Shown: positions 23,461-32,507, numbered from the stretch's first letter. The stretch: DNA of 64,000 nt from Roseovarius sp. TE539 (GCF_003298505.1 NZ_QNGB01000007.1:62001-126000), one strand, 5' to 3'. Program-made: numbers and translations. The notes: generated by a model from the letters alone, not told the origin.

Positions 23461-24357
23461 ATGAGCAATTACGCAAATCTTCCGGCGCCGACTCCGGAAG
23501 GCGGATTGAATCGCTATATGCAGGAAATACGCAAGTTTCCGCTTCTGGAGCCGGAAGAGGAATACATGCTGGCCAAACGCTGGGTAGAGGAACACGATAC
23601 CGAGGCCGCGCACAAGATGGTTACCAGCCACCTGCGACTCGCCGCGAAGATCGCCATGGGGTATCGTGGCTACGGATTGCCGCAGGCCGAGGTGATCTCG
23701 GAGGCCAATGTGGGCCTCATGCAGGCGGTGAAGCGTTTCGACCCCGAAAAGGGCTTTAGGCTGGCGACATATGCCATGTGGTGGATCCGCGCCAGTATTC
23801 AGGAATACATCCTGCGCAGCTGGTCGATGGTGAAACTGGGCACCACGAGCGCCCAGAAGAAGCTTTTCTTCAACCTGCGCAAGGCCAAATCCAAGATCGG
23901 CGCGCTCGAGGAAGGAGACATGCGCCCGGAAAACGTGCGCCAGATCGCAGCTGATCTCGGTGTGACCGAAGATGAGGTCATTTCGATGAACCGGCGGATG
24001 TCCGGCGGGGACGCGTCTCTCAATGCCACTGTCGGCAGCGAGGGCGAGGGCACCATGCAATGGCAGGACTGGCTCGAGGACGAGGATGCCGATCAGGCCG
24101 CCGATTACGAGCGTCAGGACGAGTTGGAGGCGCGGCGCGAATTGCTGGGAGAGGCGATGGACGTGCTCAACGATCGTGAACGTGACGTCCTGAGTCAAAG
24201 GCGCCTCAGCGATCAGCCCGTGACGCTCGAGGAGCTCAGCGGACAATATGACGTGAGCCGCGAGCGTATTCGCCAGATCGAGGTGCGGGCCTTCGAGAAA
24301 CTCCAGAAGCGAATGCGGAGCCTGGCGCAGGAAAAGGGCATGCTTGCCCCGTCGTAA
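23461..24357 (+). CDS. rpoH: RNA polymerase heat-shock sigma factor RpoH (sigma-32)
   Basis: 298 residues. Region 1.2/2: LNRYMQEIRKFPLLEPEEEY, then the -10-binding FRLATYAMWWIRASIQEYIL; the RpoH box lies at AQKKLFFNLRKAKSKIG, which separates this protein from RpoD; region 4: VTLEELSGQYDVSRERIRQIEVRAFEKLQ (helix-turn-helix for the -35). GGAGGG precedes the ATG. Many Rhodobacterales have two RpoH proteins (heat and singlet-oxygen responses); which of the two this is cannot be decided here. Monocistronic, with a gap to the next lipoprotein gene. Confidence 0.95.
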   Translation: MSNYANLPAPTPEGGLNRYMQEIRKFPLLEPEEEYMLAKRWVEEHDTEAAHKMVTSHLRLAAKIAMGYRGYGLPQAEVISEANVGLMQAVKRFDPEKGFRLATYAMWWIRASIQEYILRSWSMVKLGTTSAQKKLFFNLRKAKSKIGALEEGDMRPENVRQIAADLGVTEDEVISMNRRMSGGDASLNATVGSEGEGTMQWQDWLEDEDADQAADYERQDELEARRELLGEAMDVLNDRERDVLSQRRLSDQPVTLEELSGQYDVSRERIRQIEVRAFEKLQKRMRSLAQEKGMLAPS

Positions 24358-24417
24358 CGGCTTGGCCCAGGGCCGCGAAGATATTAACCTGCAGAAGACC
24401 CATGAAAGCGGCCCGCC

Positions 24418-25494
24418 ATGACGCGTCAGCCTGATGAAATCCGGCCCGGGGCCGGGATAGTGGCCCCGGGCCTCTTGGTGCTGCTTTGCATCGTGCTGGC
24501 GGCCTGTACGGCGAGACCGGCTGCACGCATGGCCCCGGCCGAGCCGGCCGCAGACATCCAGCCTGTCTTCATCGCGACGCAGCGGCAACCCGACCGGCCC
24601 GGTGAACTTGGCGGTCCGCGCGCGGACCGGGTCCATTATCTGCGCGCGGCGGTGTCTGTGCCGCCGGGGCACGAGCCCGGCCGCATAGAATGGCCCCCTC
24701 TCGGTGCCGATCCGGACCCCAAACGACATTTCGCCCTCTCCCGGATGCAGGTCTTTCGCGACGCCGGGAGTTTCGCCCGGGACGTGCGCAATGCCCGTAC
24801 CGGCCGCGAAACCCTTGTCTATGTTCATGGTTTCAATGCCAAGCTCTCGGAATCCATTTACCGGATGGCGCAAATGCGGGCGGATTTCCGGCCGCGAATG
24901 CCTTCGGTCCTCTATGCTTGGCCGTCCGCCGGTGATCCGCGCGGATATGTTTATGACCGCGACAGCGTGCTTTTCGCCCGGGACGGGCTTGAGGAAACGC
25001 TGCAATTGCTGACCGCGGGCAAGGACGAGCGGGTGTTCCTGCTGGCCCATTCGATGGGGGCGCAACTGGTCATGGAAGTCCTGAGGCAATCGGCACTGCG
25101 CGGCGACGGGCGACTTCTGTCGCGCATCAGTGGCGTCGTCCTGATGTCCCCGGACATCGACCCGGAGGTCTTCCGCCGTCAAGCCGAGGCGATCGGCCCC
25201 CTGCCACAGCCGTTCATGATTCTGATCGCCCGGCAGGACCGGGCGCTCGGACTGGCCGGCTTCCTGACCGGACGCAAACCGCGGCTCGGTGTCATCGACA
25301 GCCGTGAAAAGGTTGCGGGGCTGAATGTGAAGGTTCTCGATTTCACGGCGCTTGCCGACGGTGAAGGGTATGATCACTCGGTTCCCGTCACGTCCCCCGC
25401 CGCGATTACCGTGCTGCGCGGTCTGATCGCGCAGGCCGATCGGGCCGGCGCGTCCGGGTTCGCGGATTACATGGTGCTGGAGGCCCAGTATTGA
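24418..25494 (+). CDS. Alpha/beta-hydrolase lipoprotein (DUF900 family)
   Basis: 358 residues. Signal peptide with a lipobox LAAC (lipidated Cys30), so the protein is anchored to a membrane on the periplasmic side. The mature part is a DUF900-type alpha/beta hydrolase: PVFIATQR opening, ETLVYVHGFNAKLSESIYRMAQ (oxyanion region), and the nucleophile elbow LAHSMGAQLVMEVLRQ with Ser in HSMG, followed by SGVVLMSPDID and a C-terminal His in GYDHSVPV. Substrate unknown (esters likely). No obvious operon partner; the DksA-type gene follows 84 bases later. Confidence 0.85.
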   Translation: MTRQPDEIRPGAGIVAPGLLVLLCIVLAACTARPAARMAPAEPAADIQPVFIATQRQPDRPGELGGPRADRVHYLRAAVSVPPGHEPGRIEWPPLGADPDPKRHFALSRMQVFRDAGSFARDVRNARTGRETLVYVHGFNAKLSESIYRMAQMRADFRPRMPSVLYAWPSAGDPRGYVYDRDSVLFARDGLEETLQLLTAGKDERVFLLAHSMGAQLVMEVLRQSALRGDGRLLSRISGVVLMSPDIDPEVFRRQAEAIGPLPQPFMILIARQDRALGLAGFLTGRKPRLGVIDSREKVAGLNVKVLDFTALADGEGYDHSVPVTSPAAITVLRGLIAQADRAGASGFADYMVLEAQY

Positions 25495-25578
25495 TATCGG
25501 CAACCGGGCGACCACCGGGATTTGCAGACGGGCGCCGGTGGGGGTATCCTCTGCACCGGTCACATGACGGAGGATCCC

Positions 25579-25848
25579 ATGGCCGGAGGATGGACGCGCG
25601 ACGGCGCGGTAAGTGAACAGATCGAAGCGTCCATTGAGGACGAACTGGCGCGGATGAAATCACGGCGTTACCCGCGTGGGGAAAGCCTGAGCCAGTGTGC
25701 AGATTGTGACGACCCGATTCCCGAGGCGCGGCGCCAGGCCGTCCCCGGTGTCAAGCTGTGCATCGATTGCGCGGCCGAGCGTGATCGCACCGGCCCGTCC
25801 CGTCCTGGCGTGAACAGGCGAGGATCCAAGGACAGCCAGTTGAAATAG
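25579..25848 (+). CDS. DksA/TraR-family C4 zinc-finger protein
   Basis: 89 residues with a four-cysteine zinc finger, C-A-D-C (Cys40, 43) and C-I-D-C (Cys61, 64), in the context CADCDDPIPEARRQAVPGVK and LCIDCAAERDR, as in short DksA/TraR relatives such as E. coli YbiI. It lacks the long coiled coil of true DksA, so an effect on RNA polymerase is uncertain. CGGAGG lies five bases before the chosen ATG; an in-frame ATG at 25564 overlaps that ribosome site. Confidence 0.85.
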   Translation: MAGGWTRDGAVSEQIEASIEDELARMKSRRYPRGESLSQCADCDDPIPEARRQAVPGVKLCIDCAAERDRTGPSRPGVNRRGSKDSQLK

Positions 25849-26095
25849 GGGCGCTGCCCCTCTTGGCCTTCGGCCAATTCACCCCGGGATATTTTCGGCC
25901 AGAAGAAGCAAGGGTTTCTTAACCGGAACGCGAGACAGTTGTCGGGCGGTACAGGCGGGGACGCCGATGACCGCGCCAGGAGAAGCACTCCGGGTGCTTC
26001 GCACGGGAGGGCGCTTGGCGCCTTCCCGTGTTTCTTTCGGCCGGAAACATCCCCGCTGGAGGCGTCCGTGCTTGCGTTGAAGCGCGGCGACAGGA
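25849..26095. repeat. Dispersed repeats (copies 4 and 5, inverted) between convergent genes
   Basis: Copy 4: GGGGCGCTGCCCC hairpin (25849-25860) followed by a CCCCGGGATATTTTCGGCC core and AGAAGAAG tail (25881-25908). Copy 5 is an inverted relative (26030-26068: TTTCTTTCGGCCGGAAACAT then CCCCGCTGGAGGCG). Between them lie a small hairpin GAAGCAC/GTGCTTC (25982-26000) and the terminator 26002-26030. No coding capacity. Confidence 0.6.
26002..26030 (+). terminator. Rho-independent terminator between DksA-type gene and pepF
   Basis: Stem of 13 pairs, CACGGGAGGGCGC with GCGCCTTCCCGTG (one G-T pair), TTG loop, followed on the plus strand by TTTCTTTC. It separates two convergent genes and could act in both directions. 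Confidence 0.7.
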
Positions 26096-27916
26096 TCAGG
26101 TTTCCATCGCCTCCAGTTCGTCGATCATGCCTTCTATCATCGCGAGCCCCTTGTCCCAGAAGGCCGGATCGGTGGCATCGAGGCCGAAGGGCGCCAGAAG
26201 CTCTGAATGGTGTTTCGAGCCACCGGCTTTGAGCATCTCGAAATACTTGTCCTGGAAGCCGGCGGGATTTTCCTCGTAGACGGCATAAAGCGCGTTCACC
26301 AGGCCGTCGCCGAAGGCATAGGCATAGACATAGAAAGGCGCGTGGACAAAATGAGGGACATAGGCCCAGAACGCCTCGTACCCTTGCATGAAGTCGAATG
26401 CCGGCCCGAGGCTTTCCGCCTGCACCGACATCCACAGCGCGTCGATGTCGTCGGGCGTCAGCTCCCCGTCCCGGCGCGCGGTGTGCAGCTTGCATTCGAA
26501 ATCGTAGAACGCGATCTGCCGCACCACGGTGTTGATCATGTCCTCGACCTTGCCGGCCAGCAAGATCTTTCGCTCCGTCCCGTTCGAGGCGTTGTCGAGC
26601 ATCCGGCGGAAGGTCAGCATTTCGCCGAACACGCTGGCCGTCTCGGCGAGGGTCAGCGGCGTCGAGGCAAGAAGCTCGCCCTGTTCGCCTGCCAGTACCT
26701 GGTGCACGCCATGGCCCACCTCATGCGCGAGCGTCATCACGTCACGCGGTTTGCCGAGATAGTTGAGCATGACGTAGGGATGCACGTCGGTCACGGTGGG
26801 ATGGGCGAAGGCGCCCGGTGCCTTGCCGGGCTTGACGCCGGCGTCGATCCAGCCCCGCTCGAAGAAGGGCGCGGCCAGGTCGCCCATCCGGGTGTCGAAT
26901 GCCGTGTAGGCATTCATCACGGTTTCACGCGCCTCGGCCCAGTTCACGGTTCTCGGTTCTTCGATGGGCAGTGGCGCGTTGCGGTCCCAGACCTGCATGC
27001 GGTCGAGGCCCAGCCATTTGCGCTTGAGTTCGTAGTAGCGGTGCGAAAGACGTGGATAGGCCGCGACCACCGCGTCGCGCAATGCCTGCACCACCTCGGG
27101 TTCCACGTCGTTGGCAAGGTGGCGCCCGGTTTGCGGCGTCGGCATGCCGCGCCACCGATCGACGACCTCCTTTTCCTTGGCGGCGGTATTGTGGACGCGG
27201 GCGAAGATCCGGATGTTTTGCCCGAACACGCGGGCCAGTTCGCGCGCGGCGGTTTCGCGCCTGTCGCGATCTGGATCGGTAAGCAGGTTGAGAGTGCTTT
27301 CGATTCCCAGGTCCTCGTCCGCCACGGTGAACCTTAGCCCGGCGATGGTTTCATCGAAGAGCCTTTCCCAAGCGTCCCCCACCACGCCCATGTCGTGCAG
27401 GAACCTCTCCAGTTCGTCGGACAGTTGATAGGGCTTCATCGCGCGGATGCGGCGGATCACCGGTTCATACCGCGCCAGGTCCGGATTTTCGTCATACATC
27501 GTCTGAAGCGCGTCCTCGTCGAGGCGGTTGAGCTCCAGAGTGAAGAATACGAGCGGCGTGGTGTAGCTGGTGATCTTTTCCTGACAGTCCGACAGGAATT
27601 TGGCGCGGCCCCCATCGGTCGTTTCCTGGTGGTAGCGCAGACCGGCGAAAGACATGATTCGCCCGGCGATGTTGCTGATCTTCTCGTCGCGCCGGATGCA
27701 TTCGAGCAGGCCATCAGCATCAAGGGTATCCAGCTTGTTCTCGTAATCGGTGGCGAAGTCGGCACAGGCCTTTTGAAGCCAGCCGAGATCACGGGCCAGT
27801 TCAGGCGCGTTCTCGCCGGAATAAAGGTCGCTCAGATCCCATTCCGGCAGGTCGCCGAGATGCTCGGAACCGGATGCGGCATCGGCGTCGCGGGCGGGCC
27901 GGGGCAGATGGATCAT
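26096..27916 (-). CDS. pepF: Oligoendopeptidase F, M3 family metallopeptidase
   Basis: Cytoplasmic zinc peptidase that cleaves short peptides. 606 residues: N-terminal WDLSDLYSGENAPELARDL and long helical region, then the catalytic domain with the zinc motif HEVGH in MTLAHEVGHGVHQVL and the downstream glutamate in LTLAETASVFGE. C-terminal FGLDATDPAFWDKGLAMIEG is typical of the PepF clade. Start at 27916 has a perfect AGGAGG nine bases before the ATG on the minus strand; the frame is open ten codons further. No operon partner is evident. Confidence 0.93.
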   Translation of the reverse strand: MIHLPRPARDADAASGSEHLGDLPEWDLSDLYSGENAPELARDLGWLQKACADFATDYENKLDTLDADGLLECIRRDEKISNIAGRIMSFAGLRYHQETTDGGRAKFLSDCQEKITSYTTPLVFFTLELNRLDEDALQTMYDENPDLARYEPVIRRIRAMKPYQLSDELERFLHDMGVVGDAWERLFDETIAGLRFTVADEDLGIESTLNLLTDPDRDRRETAARELARVFGQNIRIFARVHNTAAKEKEVVDRWRGMPTPQTGRHLANDVEPEVVQALRDAVVAAYPRLSHRYYELKRKWLGLDRMQVWDRNAPLPIEEPRTVNWAEARETVMNAYTAFDTRMGDLAAPFFERGWIDAGVKPGKAPGAFAHPTVTDVHPYVMLNYLGKPRDVMTLAHEVGHGVHQVLAGEQGELLASTPLTLAETASVFGEMLTFRRMLDNASNGTERKILLAGKVEDMINTVVRQIAFYDFECKLHTARRDGELTPDDIDALWMSVQAESLGPAFDFMQGYEAFWAYVPHFVHAPFYVYAYAFGDGLVNALYAVYEENPAGFQDKYFEMLKAGGSKHHSELLAPFGLDATDPAFWDKGLAMIEGMIDELEAMET

Positions 27917-28040
27917 GCGTAAAACCTCCTGTTGCAATCTGCCCACAGATAGGCGCGCAGGGCGGCGGGCTCAAGGCGCGAGTTGGCCGCAATGCGCCGG
28001 GTGCGGCATTCCCGGCCGGGCGTGTCCGCGATCCGCGCCG

Positions 28041-29636
28041 CTAACCGTGGTGCGCCAGCATGTCGCGCAGGTCGCCGAGTGTGCTGGCCTCGGCCAGAGG
28101 CTTGTCGTGGCGCCACCGGGCCATGCGCGGAAACCGGAGTGCGATACCGGATTTGTGCCGGGTGCTCGCGTGGATGCCCTCGAAGGCGATTTCGAAGACA
28201 TGCTCCGGCCGGACCTGGCGAACGGGTCCGAAGCGGTGCAGCGTATTGCGCCTCACCCAGTGCGTGATCTTGCGGAACTCCGCGTCGGTCAGGCCGGAAT
28301 AGGCCTTGGTGAATGGCACCAGCGTTTCACCACTCCAGACCGCGAAAGTGAAATCGGTGAAAAGGTTGGCACGGCGGCCATGGCCCTGCTGGGCGTAGAT
28401 GAGCACGCCGTCCAGAGTCAGCGGATCAAGTTTCCATTTCCACCAGCCGCCGGTGCGTCGGCCCGCGTGGTAGGGGCTTTCGCGGTGCTTGAGCATCACC
28501 CCTTCGGCGCGCATGGTCCGGGCTGTGGCGCGCAAGGCGGCCAATTCGTCCCAGCTGCGGAAACCGAGATCGGGCGACAACTGCAATGGCGCATCCGGGG
28601 GCAGGCCGCCGAGGAGGTTTTCGAGCGCCGCCCGCCGCGCCGCGAAGGGGCGGGCACGGATGTCCTGCCCGTCCGTTTCCAGAAGATCGTAGGCCCGCAG
28701 GATGACCGGTGCCTCGGTGCGCAAAGCCTTGGGGACCGTCTTGCGGCCGATCCGTTTCTGCAGCGTGCTGAACGGCAGGGGGGTGCCATCCGCGAAGGCC
28801 AGGATTTCGCCGTCGAGCACGGTACCTTCGGGCAGGATGTCGAGTGTTTCCGCGAACTCGGGAAACCGATCGGTCATAAGATCCTCGCCACGCGACCAGA
28901 CATGGTGTGCTCCGCCCCGCAGAATGAGCTGGCCGCGGATACCGTCCCATTTCCATTCCGCGTGCCAGTCTTCCGGGGCGCCAAGCGCGGCGGGATCTTC
29001 CTCCTCGAGCCCACGGGCGAGACAGAACGGATAGGGGCGCGAACGCGACGACGTGTCGTCCGGCATTTCGACGAGAGCATGGTAGCTGGTGGTGTCCGGT
29101 GTCCAGTCGCCCATGAGACGGTGCGCGAGCTCGGACGCGTCTTGCCCGGTCGCACGGGCCAGCGCACGGGTCATCAGCTTGCGGCTGATACCGACGCGGA
29201 ACCCCCCGGTGAGCAGCTTGTTGAAAACCAGACGCTCCGTCGGGTCCATGCGGTTCCATGCATCCAGTATGGCGGCCTTGCGCACGGCCTCATCGGTGTG
29301 GTCGAGTGCCCGAAGACGGGCGATCCATATCGAAAGGCCGTCATCATGTGTGGCGGCGGGCGCGGGCAGAATCAGAGAAATGGTCTCTGCCAGGTCCCCG
29401 ACGATGCCGTAGCTTTCCTCCAGAAGCCAAAGAGGAATTCCGGCGCGTTCGGCAGCCCATTCGCGCAGCCGGGCGGTGGTGACGGTGCGGCGCGGCCGAC
29501 GCCTGGAAAAAAGCGCGATGGTCCAGAGCTTGTCGTCGTCGGGCGCGGTACGGAAATACTCGGCCAGTGCAGCGACCTTGGCAGTCGTGCGCCTGGTCTG
29601 GTCGATGGTTTCGAAAAGGGCCGAGAACCGTTTCAT
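28041..29636 (-). CDS. ATP-dependent DNA ligase (LigC/LigB-like, ligase-exonuclease cluster type)
   Basis: 531 residues. N-terminal helical DNA-binding domain (1-200: FSALFETIDQTRRTTAKVAAL), then the nucleotidyltransferase core with motif I EWKWDGIRGQL (lysine that carries AMP), motif III LDGEILAF, motif IV EGVMLKHRESPYHAG, motif V WWKWKLDPLTLDGVLIYAQQG, and an OB domain ending FPRMARWRHDKP. This is the bacterial ATP ligase usually encoded with a ligase-associated exonuclease, Lhr-like helicase and phosphoesterase. Only the exonuclease is adjacent (four-base overlap); downstream is pepF. Role in DNA repair is inferred. Confidence 0.92.
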   Translation of the reverse strand: MKRFSALFETIDQTRRTTAKVAALAEYFRTAPDDDKLWTIALFSRRRPRRTVTTARLREWAAERAGIPLWLLEESYGIVGDLAETISLILPAPAATHDDGLSIWIARLRALDHTDEAVRKAAILDAWNRMDPTERLVFNKLLTGGFRVGISRKLMTRALARATGQDASELAHRLMGDWTPDTTSYHALVEMPDDTSSRSRPYPFCLARGLEEEDPAALGAPEDWHAEWKWDGIRGQLILRGGAHHVWSRGEDLMTDRFPEFAETLDILPEGTVLDGEILAFADGTPLPFSTLQKRIGRKTVPKALRTEAPVILRAYDLLETDGQDIRARPFAARRAALENLLGGLPPDAPLQLSPDLGFRSWDELAALRATARTMRAEGVMLKHRESPYHAGRRTGGWWKWKLDPLTLDGVLIYAQQGHGRRANLFTDFTFAVWSGETLVPFTKAYSGLTDAEFRKITHWVRRNTLHRFGPVRQVRPEHVFEIAFEGIHASTRHKSGIALRFPRMARWRHDKPLAEASTLGDLRDMLAHHG

Positions 29637-30634
29637 GAGGTGTCGTCCTCATCGAGGGAGTCGCCCGTGAATTCGGCCGGGACGATCCGGACGTCGTAGC
29701 CCTGTTCGCGCAGCCAGCGCGCAAAGGCATCCGTGTAGCCGTGGGTCACATGAACGGTTTCCGCGCCGGTCTCCGCGATGGCCCGGTTGAGCCCGGACCA
29801 GTCGGCGTGGTCGGAGATGACGAAACCACGGTCTGCGCCGCGGCGGCGGCGTACCCCCCGCAAGCGCATCCATCCGCTGGCAAGCCCTGTCGCGGCAGGA
29901 CGGAAGCGGCGGGCCCACGTGGCCGAAAGCGCGGAAGGTGGTGCGAGCACGAGCGCGCCGGGATGATCCCGGGCCAGTGTCCCGGGGGTGACGCGGATCG
30001 TCTGCGGCAGGCGCAGGCCCTGGGCCCGCAACACGTCGTTGGTGTTTTCGACCGCGCCGTGTGTCAGGATCGGGCCGGTGCCCGGGTCGAGCATCGACAG
30101 CAGGCGCTGTGCCTTGCCGAACGCGTAGGCGCCCAGAAGGCTGAAGCGCCCCGCCGCTTGGTTGGCGCGCCACCACGCGTTGATTTCCGCCGCGACCACA
30201 GCCTGTGGCGCCCAGTCGAAAACCGGCAACCCGAAGGTGCATTCGGTCACGAAACCGTGGCAGGGCAGCGGCTCGAAGGGTTCCGAAAGCCCGTCCGCCT
30301 CGATTTTGTAATCGCCGGAGACGACCCAGACTTCGCCACCGACCTCGACCCGGATCTGTGCCGATCCGGGCACGTGACCGGCGGGATGGAACGAAACGTC
30401 CGCCCCTCCGATCCTTCGGGTCTCGCCATAGGGCAGGGTATCCAGTGTGATCGCTCCGAGGCGATGGCGCATCACCGGCGCGGTGCCATCGGTGGCAAGG
30501 TAGCGGGCATGGCCCGGACGTGCGTGATCGGCATGACCGTGGGTGATCAGGGCCCGGTCCACGGGCTTCCACGGATCGATGTGGAAATCGCCCGCGGGAC
30601 AATACAGCCCGGAATTCGTGACTTCGATGACCAT
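29633..30634 (-). CDS. Ligase-associated DNA damage response exonuclease (MBL fold)
   Basis: 333 residues. Metallo-beta-lactamase/beta-CASP-like nuclease: motif ITHGHADHARPGHARYLAT is the H-x-H-x-D-H zinc site, followed by FHPAGHVPGSAQIRV, VVSGDYKIEADGLSEPFEP, ECTFGLPVF, and the late HADWSGLNRAI and HVTHGY motifs. Family members are encoded next to the ATP-dependent ligase, as here (four-base overlap with the ligase start). Start set at ATG 30634 just before the family-typical first strand; the ribosome site is weak. Divergent from the FAH-family gene with 98 bases between. Confidence 0.9.
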   Translation of the reverse strand: MVIEVTNSGLYCPAGDFHIDPWKPVDRALITHGHADHARPGHARYLATDGTAPVMRHRLGAITLDTLPYGETRRIGGADVSFHPAGHVPGSAQIRVEVGGEVWVVSGDYKIEADGLSEPFEPLPCHGFVTECTFGLPVFDWAPQAVVAAEINAWWRANQAAGRFSLLGAYAFGKAQRLLSMLDPGTGPILTHGAVENTNDVLRAQGLRLPQTIRVTPGTLARDHPGALVLAPPSALSATWARRFRPAATGLASGWMRLRGVRRRRGADRGFVISDHADWSGLNRAIAETGAETVHVTHGYTDAFARWLREQGYDVRIVPAEFTGDSLDEDDTS

Positions 30635-30732
30635 GCCGGTAGGATAGGTCTGATCACCCGATTGGCCAGCCCTTGCGGATGCCATGCAGGCCTCTATTGT
30701 CCGGGGAAATTTCAGGGCCGGGAGGTGAGGAA

Positions 30733-31563
30733 ATGCGATTTGCGAGATATGGAGAACCCGGTGCCGAGAAACCCGGCGTTCTGGACCGGGACGGTGGGTT
30801 GCGTGACCTGTCGGGTCTGATGGATGATCTGGCCGGTCCGGTTTTGGTGGAGCTGCCCCGCGTTGATCCGGACACGTTGCCGCTGGTCGCCGGTTCGCCG
30901 CGGCTGGGCCCGCCCGTTGCCGGGGTCGGGAAGTTCATCGGAATCGGGCTGAACTACTCCGACCATGCGGCGGAGGCTGGAATGAAACCGCCGGCCGAGC
31001 CGATCGTGTTCATGAAGGCCACCTCGTCGATCGTCGGGCCGCACGACGTGGTCAGCCTGCCGCGCGGTTCGGAAAAGTCCGATTGGGAGGTGGAGCTTGG
31101 CGTTGTGATAGGCAAGCCGGCCAAGTACGTGGATGCCGCGCGGGCCCTGGATCACGTGGCGGGCTATTGCATCGTCAATGACATTTCCGAACGCGCCTTC
31201 CAGACCGAGCGATCGGGCCAGTGGACCAAGGGAAAGAGCTGCGACACCTTCGGCCCGGTCGGGCCGTGGCTGGTGACGTCGGACGAAATCGGCGATCCGC
31301 AGGCGCTGGAGCTGTCACTTGACCTCAATGGCGAGCGGATGCAGACCGGCACCTCCGCCGCGATGATCTTCACGGTCGCGGACATCATCGCCCACCTGAG
31401 CGAAATGATGACCCTGCATCCCGGTGACGTGATTGCCACGGGCACGCCGCCCGGTGTCGGAATGGGCATGCGGCCTCAGCGTTTCCTGCGCGAGGGTGAT
31501 GTCATGGAGCTTCGGATTGCAGGGCTGGGCGTTCAGCGTCAGGCTGTGATCCGCGATCCGTGA
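30733..31563 (+). CDS. Fumarylacetoacetate hydrolase family protein
   Basis: 276 residues with the FAH C-terminal-domain signature: FIGIGLNYSDHAAEAGMKPP, PIVFMKATSSIVGPHDVVSLP, the metal-ligand EVELGVVIG and YCIVNDISERAFQ, KSCDTFGPVGPWLVT and HPGDVIATGTPPGVGMG. Members act on 2-oxo-enol or acylpyruvate compounds (isomerase, decarboxylase, hydrolase), and this subgroup is often labelled ureidoglycolate lyase or 2-hydroxyhepta-2,4-diene-1,7-dioate isomerase; the substrate cannot be decided. GGGAGGTGAGG precedes the ATG. Its last 62 bases overlap the 3' end of the opposite-strand hydrolase gene. Confidence 0.88.
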   Translation: MRFARYGEPGAEKPGVLDRDGGLRDLSGLMDDLAGPVLVELPRVDPDTLPLVAGSPRLGPPVAGVGKFIGIGLNYSDHAAEAGMKPPAEPIVFMKATSSIVGPHDVVSLPRGSEKSDWEVELGVVIGKPAKYVDAARALDHVAGYCIVNDISERAFQTERSGQWTKGKSCDTFGPVGPWLVTSDEIGDPQALELSLDLNGERMQTGTSAAMIFTVADIIAHLSEMMTLHPGDVIATGTPPGVGMGMRPQRFLREGDVMELRIAGLGVQRQAVIRDP

Positions 31564-32503
31564 GTGCCGCCGCGCCGCGGTAGAACGCGCTCATCATCTC
31601 GAAAATGCGCAGTCGTACATCGGGCCGTTCCATCATCACTTCGTGACGGGCGTTCTCGAACATTTCGAGCCGGGCCCCGGGCCATCGAGCCACCCGGTCG
31701 CGTATGCGGTCCACATCGACGATCTCTTCACCATCTCCGGCCAGTGCCATGCAGGGAAGGGGCGGTGAAGGACGCCGCGAGAGCACACGTGATTCGCGCA
31801 ATGCCTCGTAAAGCCATCGCAGGCTTGGCCCCCCGAGCCCCAGTTCCGGGTGCGCGCGTGTCTGATCGACCATGAGTTGATACATCTCGGCATCTCCGGT
31901 CAGCTTGTTGCCCTCGAACTCCGCAGTCAGGACGTAGCTCTCCGGAACGGTCCCCGGCGCATAGGCCTGTCCCATGCCGAAATGGCGCCCGCCCCATGAA
32001 AGCGACCATGCCACGGGGCGCAGCGCGCCGGACAACTGGATGCCCCACATCGGGGCGGAAAACACGCAAGATGCAACCGGAAGCTCCTCCATCACCGCGC
32101 GCAGGCCGATCGCCCCGCCCATCGAGTGCGCCAGCAGATGATACGGACGCGGCAGGTTCAAGTCTCCGGCGGCGCCCACAAGCGCGGCCACGTCGCGCTG
32201 ATAATCGGTGAAGTGATGGACATGGCCCGAGCGTTCATCGTCGATCAACCTGTCTGCAAGACCCTGACCTCGCCAGTCCACGGCGATCGACGAAAGTCCG
32301 CAGGCCGCGAACGCACGGGCGACATGATCATACTTCTCGACGTATTCGGTCCGGCCTGGAAAGATAAAAACGGTGCCCTCCGCGCCATCGGCCATCCAGC
32401 AGCACATGCGAAGGCGCACGCCGTCATCCGCGTCGATCCAGAAGGATTGCGCCTGCGGCGGGCCGTCGGCCATGCCTTCCGCGAAGAACGGTGCCTTTTT
32501 CAT
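31502..32503 (-). CDS. Alpha/beta hydrolase (monoacylglycerol lipase / lysophospholipase type)
   Basis: 333 residues: GTVFIFPGRTEYVEKYDHVA (oxyanion region), VDWRGQGLADRL, the nucleophile elbow LAHSMGGAIGLRAV, later DGEEIVD and the catalytic His in ENARHEVMMERPDVR. This matches the PldB / serine aminopeptidase S33 subgroup. It starts four bases after the SCP2 stop, so the two minus-strand genes form an operon, which suggests lipid handling. The C-terminal 20 codons overlap the FAH-family gene on the other strand. Start chosen at MKKAPFF; 12 codons upstream are also open. Confidence 0.87.
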   Translation of the reverse strand: MKKAPFFAEGMADGPPQAQSFWIDADDGVRLRMCCWMADGAEGTVFIFPGRTEYVEKYDHVARAFAACGLSSIAVDWRGQGLADRLIDDERSGHVHHFTDYQRDVAALVGAAGDLNLPRPYHLLAHSMGGAIGLRAVMEELPVASCVFSAPMWGIQLSGALRPVAWSLSWGGRHFGMGQAYAPGTVPESYVLTAEFEGNKLTGDAEMYQLMVDQTRAHPELGLGGPSLRWLYEALRESRVLSRRPSPPLPCMALAGDGEEIVDVDRIRDRVARWPGARLEMFENARHEVMMERPDVRLRIFEMMSAFYRGAAALTDRGSQPDAERPALQSEAP

Positions 32504-32507
32504 GCCG

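Noticed and set aside
25939-26279. Plus-strand open frames beneath the pepF 3' end
   Set aside because: They run through the repeat and terminator region and then antisense to pepF, without ribosome sites or homology.
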